Origin: Clostridia bacterium
GTDB taxonomy: Bacteria > Bacillota > Clostridia > Christensenellales > Borkfalkiaceae
DNA: 38,451 nucleotides
Reading direction: 5' to 3'
Assembly (NCBI GenBank): GCA_021205485.1
Contig: JAJPXK010000128.1
Coordinates: 1 to 38,451, forward strand
Part shown: one piece after another, positions 1 to 6,474 of the stretch
How positions within the stretch are numbered: position 1 is the first letter of the stretch
Layout of the letters: every line of letters starts with the position of its first letter
Made by a program: the position numbers and the translations under genes
Notes under the pieces: model-generated
Databases searched by the model: none
What the model was told of the DNA's origin: nothing
The model's input: the letters and a program-made list of their open reading frames with translations, nothing else

Positions 1-1
1 G

Positions 2-32
2 TATAATATTTATAAATAAAATAAAAAAGGAG
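2..32 (+). promoter_or_regulatory. -10 box and ribosome site of the first lipoprotein gene
   Basis: A perfect TATAAT lies at 2-7 and AAGGAG at 27-32, 8 nt before the ATG at 41. Any -35 box would lie outside the window. The ribosome site is clear; the promoter is inferred from the -10 box alone. Confidence 0.45.
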
Positions 33-40
33 TTTTTAAA

Positions 41-532
41 ATGAAACTTTTAAAAAAGATTTTGCTGCCCGCGCTCGCGGCGGTAACGGCGGCAGCTTGC
101 GTTGCCCTTGCTGCCTGCGGCGAGACAAACCCCGACGCCAACCTTACCGAAGACCAATACGTTGTTTATGTTTATCTTGACGACGGCGAAACTCCCGTTA
201 AAGGAGTAGTTTTTAATTTATGCTACAATACAAACAGTACGCAAAGTACCTGTTCGATAAACTCATACACCACCGACAGCGACGGCAGAGTGCTTTTTGA
301 TATGACTGAAATAACCTATGTGGATTCGCCTGTAATACACATTAAGACGACAACCGATACTGACGCCGAACCCGATGAAAACGGCGACTATCCCGTTGTT
401 TATCAAGGCATTCCCGACGGCTACGGCCTGCCCGCAAATGCGTCAAAGCAAACTCTCAACGGCAACGCCTCTTACGACGACGCATGGACTTTGACCGAAC
501 AGGTAACCACGCTTGTACTTACAAAATCTTAA
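41..532 (+). CDS. Small secreted lipoprotein with a carboxypeptidase-regulatory/Cna-B-like beta domain
   Basis: The 163-aa product starts with a lipoprotein signal: Lys-rich n-region, an Ala/Val/Leu core and the lipobox L-A-A-C at residues 23-26, so Cys26 should be lipidated and the protein held on the outer face of the membrane. The mature part (about 40-160) has the pattern of a small beta-sandwich: a YVVYVYL strand, a GETPVKGV turn, then TDSDGRVLF, which recalls the Gly-Arg turn of Cna-B and carboxypeptidase-regulatory domains. Two Cys (about 61 and 71) could form a disulfide. No enzyme motif is seen. It stands alone, with its own ribosome site and a terminator right after the stop, convergent to the polyferredoxin gene. 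Lipoprotein status is well supported; the fold is a visual guess and the function unknown. Confidence 0.8.
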   Translation: MKLLKKILLPALAAVTAAACVALAACGETNPDANLTEDQYVVYVYLDDGETPVKGVVFNLCYNTNSTQSTCSINSYTTDSDGRVLFDMTEITYVDSPVIHIKTTTDTDAEPDENGDYPVVYQGIPDGYGLPANASKQTLNGNASYDDAWTLTEQVTTLVLTKS

Positions 533-544
533 AAAATACAATTT

Positions 545-577
545 AAAAGCCTTCCTTGTTATTTAAGGAAGGCTTTT
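545..577. terminator. Bidirectional rho-independent terminator
   Basis: A perfect 13-bp stem, AAAAGCCTTCCTT (545-557) and AAGGAAGGCTTTT (565-577), surrounds a 7-nt loop. The arms carry A and T runs at the ends, so it works in both directions, serving the lipoprotein gene (ends 532) and the convergent polyferredoxin gene (ends 590). Confidence 0.92.
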
Positions 578-589
578 ATTATGCCTTTG

Positions 590-2767
590 TTACATCGCTA
601 AAATTTTGTCCACTTCTTCGTAAAGGCTTTCCTTAGACATAGAGCCTTCGGTCATATACTGAATAACACCGTCGCTGTCAAGTATGGCCGTTATAGGGTA
701 GCCGTTTGAGCCGCCAAGCTCAAGGAAGTACTGCGTATCTTCGGTATCTATCGTCCACGTAACCGATTCATAGAAGTCAGTCCATTTTTTATCTTTTGTT
801 ATATAATCCTCTATATAGTAATTGCCCGATTTCTTTACGGTAAGGGCTTCGTTGCGGTACGAGTCATTGCCCGCGTGTATAACCACCACCGAAACCTTGT
901 CGGAATAATTTTCGTCTGTAGCCAGTTCGCCGAAGTGAGGCAACTCCTCCTCGCAGCCGCTGCAGCCTATATACCAGAAATTAAGTATAACTATTTTGCC
1001 GTCGTCCAGATCGTCCTGAAGCGTATATGTATCGTCATCTTCGCCGAAAAACTTCTGCGAAGTAAAATCGTGATATTGTTCGCCTACAGAATAAACATAT
1101 TCGGCCTCTACGTCCTCTGCGATAAAGTTATAGTAAACCAGTGCCGCCGCGAGGACTATCAGGGCGAGTATCCATGCGCATATCTCCAGAACCTTGTTGC
1201 GTTTCTTCTGATAAGCAATAGTCTTATGATATGCCTTCTTTTTGGCCTTGATTTCGGCCTTTGACGGCGTTAAAGCCATTTCTTCGTCTGTTCGTCCGTC
1301 CGCCGCGATTTCAGCCGTCACAGCCTCGTTTTCGGCGTCAGCATTTGTTTCAGATTCAGGTTCGCCGAATATAGAGAGCTGTTCGTCTCCGTTGTCGGCA
1401 GTTTCCGAAGCGGAGTCTTCCGCGAAAGCCTGTCCGTCCGCCGCGACATATTCACCTTTGCCCTTTGACAAGGTAAGGGCGAACGTACCGTCCTTCCTCT
1501 GCAGATATATCATAGCGGCGCGGTCCTTTGCGGCCTCCTGCACATACTGCAGGGCGAACGCGCGGTTGATAAACTTTTTATTTCCGCCGGCGAATCTTAC
1601 CTGCCATACGCCGTTTTTATTGAATACATAAAATATCCTTATACGGCTGTCTGCCTCGGCCTCAACGTTTGGATGTTCGGCAGCTTCCGCAGTTTGTACA
1701 TTCAAAACCGCCTTATCTGCCGCGGCATTTTCTTTAGCCGTATTTTCTGTTGCTACATTTTCAGAAGTTACGTTTGCGTTGCCGCCCGCAGCGATGGCGA
1801 TCGTTCCGCCGTTTGCCGTACTGCTTGCGAGAAGGGAGGCAAGCGCCACCTTTTCGCCCGAAGCGTCCTCTCCTCCTTCTTCTATTGCGTTAGGATGAAG
1901 GAATATCTTGCTGCCCTTCCAGCTTATGGCGTGCGTAGGGCAGACCTTTAAGCAGTCGCCGCAGTTTATGCACTCATGGTCGCCTACGTGTTTTATATCC
2001 ATTTTACAGGTCTGTATGCACAGCCCGCAATCCACGCATTTTTGCTTGTCGAGCTTTATGCCTATCATCGCCACGCGGCAGAAAAAGCTGTATATGGCGC
2101 CGAGCGGACAAATAAAACGGCAGAAAAGCCTGTAAATAAATATACAGCCCGTTACGATAAGAACCATCAGGCAGAACTTCCACACAAACACGGCGCCGAG
2201 CATCTCCCATGTGGTAGAGGCCGTAGAAGGGTTGGCGAGCAGAGATATCGCCCCCTCTATAACGCCGAACGGGCAAAGATATTTGCAAAACGCCGGTACT
2301 GTAGTTGAATAAGCTATAGGTATTAAAATGACAAAGGCTACTAAAATTACATATTTTAAATACGAAAGCACCCTTGTAACTTTATTCTTTTTAAGCTTAG
2401 GCGATTTTATCTTATAAAGCAGGTCCTGCAACAGCCCGAAAGGGCATAAAAAACCGCAGATGGTCCTGCCTAAAATAAGGCCGAATAAAATAAGTATGCC
2501 TAATACATAAAACGGGGCCCTGGTATCTGAATTGGCGAGGGCGTTTTGCAGAGAGCCGAGCGGACACGAACCTACAGCCCCGGGGCAGGAATAACAGTTA
2601 AACCCTGGCACGCAGACATACTTTGAATTTCCCTTATATATGTTGCCGGATACAAACCCCTTGATATTTGCGTTATACAAAAGGGCGGCGTATACCTGTA
2701 TAAGTCTTCTCTTGGTAGGCTTGTGCCTTACAAACCAATCTTTTATTTTACCGAAAAACTTTTTCAT
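590..2767 (-). CDS. Membrane polyferredoxin (NapH/CcoG/YccM type) fused to a C-terminal thioredoxin-like domain
   Basis: A 725-aa multidomain membrane protein. Residues 1-235 form an NapH-like core with about four membrane helices, an N-terminal Cys cluster (C58, C61, C68, followed by PLGSLQNAL) and three CPFG/CPLG motifs (near 108, 165 and 220). Residues 244-276 hold two [4Fe-4S] ferredoxin motifs (C244/247/250/254 and C266/269/272/276), expected on the cytoplasmic side. An Ala/Glu-rich linker follows; within it, residues 377-432 (GVWQVRFAGG, RKDGTF) look like DUF2188. A helix at about 528-547 should carry the chain out again to a TlpA/ResA-like domain (555-725) with redox motif C602-S-G-C605 and the Pro after Gly-Tyr at 691. 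The start follows the upstream stop by one base, so the two genes are translationally coupled. Likely role (inference): passing electrons from cytosolic donors through Fe-S clusters to an extracytoplasmic thiol. Domain calls are strong except DUF2188; the substrate is unknown. Confidence 0.88.
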   Translation of the reverse strand: MKKFFGKIKDWFVRHKPTKRRLIQVYAALLYNANIKGFVSGNIYKGNSKYVCVPGFNCYSCPGAVGSCPLGSLQNALANSDTRAPFYVLGILILFGLILGRTICGFLCPFGLLQDLLYKIKSPKLKKNKVTRVLSYLKYVILVAFVILIPIAYSTTVPAFCKYLCPFGVIEGAISLLANPSTASTTWEMLGAVFVWKFCLMVLIVTGCIFIYRLFCRFICPLGAIYSFFCRVAMIGIKLDKQKCVDCGLCIQTCKMDIKHVGDHECINCGDCLKVCPTHAISWKGSKIFLHPNAIEEGGEDASGEKVALASLLASSTANGGTIAIAAGGNANVTSENVATENTAKENAAADKAVLNVQTAEAAEHPNVEAEADSRIRIFYVFNKNGVWQVRFAGGNKKFINRAFALQYVQEAAKDRAAMIYLQRKDGTFALTLSKGKGEYVAADGQAFAEDSASETADNGDEQLSIFGEPESETNADAENEAVTAEIAADGRTDEEMALTPSKAEIKAKKKAYHKTIAYQKKRNKVLEICAWILALIVLAAALVYYNFIAEDVEAEYVYSVGEQYHDFTSQKFFGEDDDTYTLQDDLDDGKIVILNFWYIGCSGCEEELPHFGELATDENYSDKVSVVVIHAGNDSYRNEALTVKKSGNYYIEDYITKDKKWTDFYESVTWTIDTEDTQYFLELGGSNGYPITAILDSDGVIQYMTEGSMSKESLYEEVDKILAM

Positions 2768-2768
2768 A

Positions 2769-3599
2769 TTACGTCAACCCTATACATTCATAGCAAAGCG
2801 CCGCGGCCTTCTGAAAAACGCCTTCCGCGCCCCCGTTTGATACGCCTAAAATTATGAAAACCACCGCGACGACAAACAAAACGGTGCGTACTATCCACAA
2901 AGTAATGTCGCTTTCTGCGGCTGCGACCGCGGAATAATACATGCGTTGCAGCTTGTTATAAGAAGGGTCAACCTTTCTGCCGAGGGCCACCAGTCTTTTA
3001 ACGTGCGGAAGCTGCTGCTTCGCGCCCCAGCCCTCATAAATTACGGCGCCTATGCAGAGGGCGAAAGCGCTGATAACGTACGGAGAAATTTTTATAACGC
3101 AGGCGATAATCAGGCTGTTGCTGTCATTTTCGTCTGCGACGTTAAAATTATCCGCGTCCAGAAGATACGAAAGTCCCGCAATGGCAAATATAGCGCAAAA
3201 GGCCGCAACAACGCCCCACAATATCTTTAAAACGCGGGTGTATTCGGCCACCTTCGCGGCGTCCTCCAAAAGGTCGCCCTCGGCCTTTACGGGAAGCTTC
3301 TTTTTTAAGCGGTATAAAGAATATCTTACGTCCTGCCCGTACTTCTTTTTGCCCTTCGGGGGGAAAACTTCATACAGCACAAGGCCTATCAGAACGGCGG
3401 CAATCCACAGCCAGATTATAACCGAAATTTCGCCAAGGCGTTCGGCTGCTACGGCCCGCGTAAAGTTGCCTTTGCCGCCGCCTCCGCCGAAGTATATGTC
3501 GCACGCCTCGTATATAAACGAGGCCGCCAGAGCCGCGGTGATAAGGCTGAATATTATATTATATATAAGGCGGATGACGCGCCCTGCCTTTTCGGCCAT
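2769..3599 (-). CDS. Multi-pass membrane protein with a C-terminal CYEC tail, partner of the polyferredoxin
   Basis: The 276-aa product has about four or five hydrophobic segments (near 10-27, 58-76, 125-147, 160-186 and 235-254) with basic loops between them. It ends in KAAALCYECIGLT, a Cys-x-x-Cys just after the last membrane helix. From memory this ending (helix, short Gly/Glu stretch, then ICxECIG at the terminus) matches the small CD1871A-family CxxC proteins of Clostridia, often found beside a polyferredoxin and a thioredoxin; here it would be the tail of a larger protein. The gene opens the operon: GGAGAG lies at 3606-3611 and a strong promoter just upstream, and the polyferredoxin starts one base after its stop. 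Function is inferred from context: a redox partner for the fusion protein. Confidence 0.7.
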   Translation of the reverse strand: MAEKAGRVIRLIYNIIFSLITAALAASFIYEACDIYFGGGGGKGNFTRAVAAERLGEISVIIWLWIAAVLIGLVLYEVFPPKGKKKYGQDVRYSLYRLKKKLPVKAEGDLLEDAAKVAEYTRVLKILWGVVAAFCAIFAIAGLSYLLDADNFNVADENDSNSLIIACVIKISPYVISAFALCIGAVIYEGWGAKQQLPHVKRLVALGRKVDPSYNKLQRMYYSAVAAAESDITLWIVRTVLFVVAVVFIILGVSNGGAEGVFQKAAALCYECIGLT

Positions 3600-3634
3600 T
3601 TTTCACTCTCCGTTCAATAAATTATAATAGAATT

Positions 3635-3663
3635 ATTATACCAACACACGGCCGAATAGTCAA
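3635..3663 (-). promoter_or_regulatory. Promoter of the membrane protein-polyferredoxin operon
   Basis: On the minus strand TTGACT (3658-3663) is followed after exactly 17 nt by TATAAT (3635-3640). This is an almost ideal vegetative sigma site about 35 nt upstream of the ATG at 3599. It points away from the cysteine desulfidase promoter in the same gap. Confidence 0.85.
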
Positions 3664-3728
3664 GAAATTTATTATAAAGGTAATTTATAAGGGATATTTA
3701 ATATATTCAGCATAGTTTACGCGTTTGC

Positions 3729-3757
3729 TTGACCTTTTGATAAAAAAACTTTATTAT
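3729..3757 (+). promoter_or_regulatory. Promoter of the cysteine desulfidase gene
   Basis: TTGACC (3729-3734), a 17-nt spacer, then TATTAT (3752-3757), 33 nt before the ATG; AAGGA at 3775-3779 is the likely ribosome site. The two divergent -35 boxes are 65 bp apart, close enough for shared control, but I see no clear operator palindrome between them. Confidence 0.75.
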
Positions 3758-3790
3758 AAATATAGTTAATACATAAGGATTGCATAAGAT

Positions 3791-5056
3791 ATGGAAAAGT
3801 CCGTCTACGACAAATACACCGCGATTTTAAAAGCCGAACTTCTGCCCGCGATGGGCTGCACCGAACCTATCGCGGTGGCGTACGCCGCCGCCCTGGCGAG
3901 GGCTACCCTTGAAGCTATACCCGAAAAGGTTGAAATATGCGTCAGCGGCAATATACTTAAAAACGTAAAGAGCGTAATAGTGCCTAACACAGGCGGCATG
4001 AGGGGCGTGGTAAGCGCCGCCGCCGCGGGCATTGTAGCGGGCGACGAAACAAAGCGGCTGCAGGTGCTTTCTGCCGTTGCGGAAAGCCAATATAAAGATA
4101 TAGAAAATTACATAAAAAACGCCGAATTTACGGTAATCAAGTCAAATTCGGGCTGTATCTTCGATATAGGCGTGACCGTTTGCAATAAAGAACACAGCGC
4201 GTACGTCCGCATAGCCGAAAGGCACACCAACGTTGTTCACGTAGAAAAGGACGGCCAGGCCATTATAGACAAATCCGCGGGCGAAGGCAAAGACGAAAAC
4301 AAGTCGGCGATGTCGGTCAAGGAAATAGTTGAATACGCCGACACCGTGGATATAAAGGAAATCGAAGAGGTTGTTTCCAGGCAGATAGAGTATAACTCAG
4401 CGATATCCGCCGAGGGTCTTAAAAACGACTACGGCGCCAGGATAGGCAAAATACTGCTGGCGAGCTTCGGCGACGGCGTTCACAACAAAGCCAAAGCCGC
4501 CGCGGCGGCGGGAAGCGACGCGAGAATGAACGGCTGCTCTCTGCCCGTAGTTATAGTATCGGGAAGCGGCAACCAGGGGATAACGGCCTCTATGCCCGTA
4601 ATTGTTTACGCCGAAAGCCTTGGCTCTTCAAGGGAACAGCTTTTGCGGGCGGTGGCCCTCTCTGACCTTGTAACAGTACATTTAAAGTCGGATATAGGGA
4701 GCCTTTCGGCCTACTGCGGAGCTGTAAGCGCGGGCTGCGGGGCCGCCGCGGGAATCTGCTATCTGCACGGCGGAAGGTATGACGAGATTGCGCATACCCT
4801 TGTGAACGCACTCGCCATAGATTCGGGCGTAATATGCGACGGGGCGAAATCGAGCTGCGCCGCGAAGATAGCATCCAGCGTGGAAGCGGGGCTTTTAGGC
4901 TTTGAAATGTATCGCAACGGCAGCCAGTTTTACGGCGGCGACGGCATTTTGGAAAAAGGCGTGGAGAATACCATACACAACGTAGGCGACCTCGCCCGCA
5001 TCGGCATGCGCGAAACCGACGAAGAAATTATAAAGATAATGATTAAGAATATATAA
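3791..5056 (+). CDS. cyuA: L-cysteine desulfidase (UPF0597/serine dehydratase alpha family)
   Basis: The 421-aa protein has the full length and signature of the CyuA/YhaM family: AMGCTEPIAVAYAAA near the N-terminus (C23), VSGNI-KN-PNTGG at 51-69, SGSGNQGI at 257-264, YCGAVSAGCGAAAGI at 308-322 (C309, C316) and ICDGAKSSCAAK at 348-359 (C349, C356). The family uses an oxygen-sensitive [4Fe-4S] cluster held by one N-terminal and C-terminal Cys to cleave L-cysteine to pyruvate, ammonia and sulfide in the cytosol. A relative acting on another small amino acid cannot be excluded. The gene has its own promoter and is monocistronic. The divergent neighbours are thiol/Fe-S redox genes, which fits a role in cysteine and sulfide handling. 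Downstream lie repeat fragments, then a terminator about 215 nt past the stop. Confidence 0.93.
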   Translation: MEKSVYDKYTAILKAELLPAMGCTEPIAVAYAAALARATLEAIPEKVEICVSGNILKNVKSVIVPNTGGMRGVVSAAAAGIVAGDETKRLQVLSAVAESQYKDIENYIKNAEFTVIKSNSGCIFDIGVTVCNKEHSAYVRIAERHTNVVHVEKDGQAIIDKSAGEGKDENKSAMSVKEIVEYADTVDIKEIEEVVSRQIEYNSAISAEGLKNDYGARIGKILLASFGDGVHNKAKAAAAAGSDARMNGCSLPVVIVSGSGNQGITASMPVIVYAESLGSSREQLLRAVALSDLVTVHLKSDIGSLSAYCGAVSAGCGAAAGICYLHGGRYDEIAHTLVNALAIDSGVICDGAKSSCAAKIASSVEAGLLGFEMYRNGSQFYGGDGILEKGVENTIHNVGDLARIGMRETDEEIIKIMIKNI

Positions 5057-5085
5057 GACGCGGCAAGGCGAATCTGAAAATTACG

Positions 5086-5215
5086 AGCCTCGCCCCTCAA
5101 GGGGAAGGCAAGGGAGTGTCGCCCTGCTGTGCCGGTCGCCCGTTCGGGCGAGGTCCTTCGACTACGCTCAGGACGACATACTACTACGTCATTGCGAGCG
5201 TAGCGTGGCAATGAC
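5086..5215. repeat. Cluster of dispersed intergenic repeat fragments
   Basis: Three fragments follow the cysteine desulfidase gene. CCCCTCAAGGGGAAGGCAAGG at about 5094-5113 resembles the family-2 repeats near 11390. An inverted copy of the GTCCTGAGCG...TCGAAGGACC type lies at 5151-5177. A short self-complementary family-1 copy, GTCATTGCGAGCG to GGCAATGAC, spans 5188-5215. None can encode a convincing protein. Confidence 0.75.
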
Positions 5216-5270
5216 ATTTACTTTTCGGCCGTTTACTCTTTCGTCTTCAGCAGAAACCAGATAACCTGAA

Positions 5271-5308
5271 AAGCCCGTGCATAACAATGCGCGGGCTTCA
5301 GATTTTTT
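5271..5308. terminator. Terminator between the cysteine desulfidase and DUF1292 genes
   Basis: Arms AAGCCCGTGCA (5271-5281) and TGCGCGGGCTT (5288-5298) pair over 11 bp with one wobble around a 6-nt loop. On the plus strand T6 follows at 5303-5308; on the minus strand a short T4 follows. It lies only 8 nt beyond the frame-corrected stop of the DUF1292 gene (5316), which supports the longer reading of that gene. Confidence 0.8.
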
Positions 5309-5349
5309 ACACAGATTAATTCAGTTCGTCCTCTTCCGAAACGTAAAAG

Positions 5350-5634
5350 TCAAAAACTTCCTGCAAAAGATTCTCGTCCTCTATAGGCTTCCTTTTCGTT
5401 GAGGCGGAAAATGACAACCTCGTCGTCGGCAACCTCGTCGTTAGGCTCCGCCGCGAGAAGCAGGGTATACTTCTCCCCTTTGTACTCGGTGACGTCCAAA
5501 AGCCTGAACTTTACAACGTTGTTCTGTTCGTCGATAAGCTCTATTATCTGGTCTTCATCCTCGTCAAGAGTATCTTCCATATCCTCATCCTCGGGATCTT
5601 CGGGGATGCCGTCCAATATTTCTTCGTCGCTCAC
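5350..5634 (-). CDS. DUF1292 (YrzB-like) family protein, apparently frameshifted near its end
   Basis: As read, a 94-aa acidic protein starting with GTG (5632-5634) behind a perfect AGGAGG (5641-5646). The segment IIELIDEQNNVVKFRLLDV...YTLLLAAEPND is typical of DUF1292, a small Bacillota family of unknown role often placed next to ruvX, as here (24-nt gap). The family usually ends in a PIED-like acidic helix. That ending is present one frame over: after removing one base of the A4 run (plus-strand T4 at 5393-5396) the frame continues as ERKPIEDENLLQEVFDFYVS... and stops at 5316, 8 nt from the terminator. The printed C-terminus (EAYRGRESFAGSF) is therefore probably an artefact of a one-base insertion, either real or an assembly error. 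Family call firm; frameshift well supported. Confidence 0.8.
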   Translation of the reverse strand: MSDEEILDGIPEDPEDEDMEDTLDEDEDQIIELIDEQNNVVKFRLLDVTEYKGEKYTLLLAAEPNDEVADDEVVIFRLNEKEAYRGRESFAGSF

Positions 5635-5658
5635 AATAAACCTCCTATACTGTATAAT

Positions 5659-6075
5659 CTAATTTTTCAGCGAGGACAGATAGCCGTCTAAAATGCTCGC
5701 GGCGGCCAAAGCGTCCACATAATTTTTATGCTGTCTGGAATTTTTGCCCGAGGCGTAAAGCTCCTCGTGCGCCACGGCCGAAGTATACCGCTCGTCCGCG
5801 GTAAATACGGGCAAATCGGCGGCTTCGGTAAGTTTTTGAATAAAAAACCTCGTCTTTTCGGTCTGCTGAGATTCGCTGCCGTCGGCGTTTAAAGGCAGGC
5901 CGCAAACTATGGCCGTAGCCCCCTTTTCTTTGGCTATTGCCAAAAGGGCGGGTATATCGGCGCTAAGCCCCTTCCGCCAGTACGTCTGCGAGGGCAAAGC
6001 GTAACTGTTGAACGGGTCTGAAACCGCCACCCCTATCCTTCTGTCGCCTATATCAAAGGCTATATATCTCGCCAT
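5659..6075 (-). CDS. ruvX: RuvX/YqgF: Holliday-junction resolvase-like, pre-16S rRNA nuclease family
   Basis: With the ATG at 6075 the product is 138 aa, the usual length. The RNase H-like fold is visible: FDIGDRRIGVAVSDP with the first catalytic Asp, IVCGLPLNADGSES, then DERYTSA and YVDALAAASILDGYL with the later acidic residues. The family processes the 5' end of 16S rRNA in the cytosol and was first proposed as a Holliday-junction resolvase. A longer in-frame start at 6165 would add 30 residues unlike the family and run through the promoter; the 6075 start has GGAGG at 6081-6085 and begins directly with the conserved MARYIAFDIG. It is the first gene of a two-gene operon with the DUF1292 gene. 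Confidence 0.95.
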   Translation of the reverse strand: MARYIAFDIGDRRIGVAVSDPFNSYALPSQTYWRKGLSADIPALLAIAKEKGATAIVCGLPLNADGSESQQTEKTRFFIQKLTEAADLPVFTADERYTSAVAHEELYASGKNSRQHKNYVDALAAASILDGYLSSLKN

Positions 6076-6102
6076 CGCGCCCTCCGCATAAAAATCACAA
6101 GC

Positions 6103-6131
6103 ATTATAACATAAAAAAAAGCATATTTCAA
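6103..6131 (-). promoter_or_regulatory. Promoter of the ruvX-DUF1292 operon
   Basis: On the minus strand TTGAAA (6126-6131) is followed after 17 nt by a perfect TATAAT (6103-6108), about 27 nt upstream of the ruvX ATG at 6075. Confidence 0.85.
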
Positions 6132-6198
6132 GCTCTGAAAACGCCTGAACGGCAAAATAAAGCAAACATTTAAGGGAATATAATCCAATTATGAAAAT

Positions 6199-6222
6199 AA
6201 TCCCCGCTTTTGCGGGGATTTT
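6199..6222. terminator. Terminator at the end of the opp operon
   Basis: AATCCCCGC (6199-6207) and GCGGGGATT (6212-6220) pair perfectly over 9 bp around a T4 loop, with T-rich flanks on both sides. It lies 10 nt beyond the stop of the last opp-operon gene (6232). Confidence 0.85.
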
Positions 6223-6231
6223 CGGCTATAT

Positions 6232-6474
6232 TTACGGTTTGAGCCATATATAGGCCAAAAGAAACATCAGAAGCCCTACGACGATTATTATCCCTATTAC
6301 GGGGGCGAACGCCGCGAAGGCGCCGAGCATCATCTTGCGCTGTTCCTTTTTGCTTATCTTTTCTTGCTTGTCTTTATCCTTGCGGTGAGGGTTATACCAC
6401 CGCATGCCCTCTACGTTCATATCGGCGAACGTGGTTTCGGTGTCAAGCTCGTCGTCTTTACGCTTTCGCCGCAT
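6232..6474 (-). CDS. Small basic protein with one C-terminal membrane helix, last gene of the opp operon
   Basis: Reading from the ATG at 6474 gives 80 aa: a charged N-terminal half (MRRKRKDDELDTET...) with a Lys-rich stretch around 35-50, then a hydrophobic helix of about 25 residues (about 52-77) ending in WLKP. The N-terminal half should stay in the cytosol. The start overlaps the oppF end by 17 nt and has AGGGGA a few bases upstream inside oppF, so it is translationally coupled; a start at 6510 is possible but lacks a better ribosome site. I do not recognise the family. Position suggests an accessory or stability role for the transporter, but nothing in the sequence proves it. Confidence 0.65.
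   Translation of the reverse strand: MRRKRKDDELDTETTFADMNVEGMRWYNPHRKDKDKQEKISKKEQRKMMLGAFAAFAPVIGIIIVVGLLMFLLAYIWLKP

Noticed and set aside
5659..6165. Long RuvX with 30 extra N-terminal residues
   Set aside because: The extension would be read from the promoter region and is unlike the family, which begins at MARYIAFDIG.
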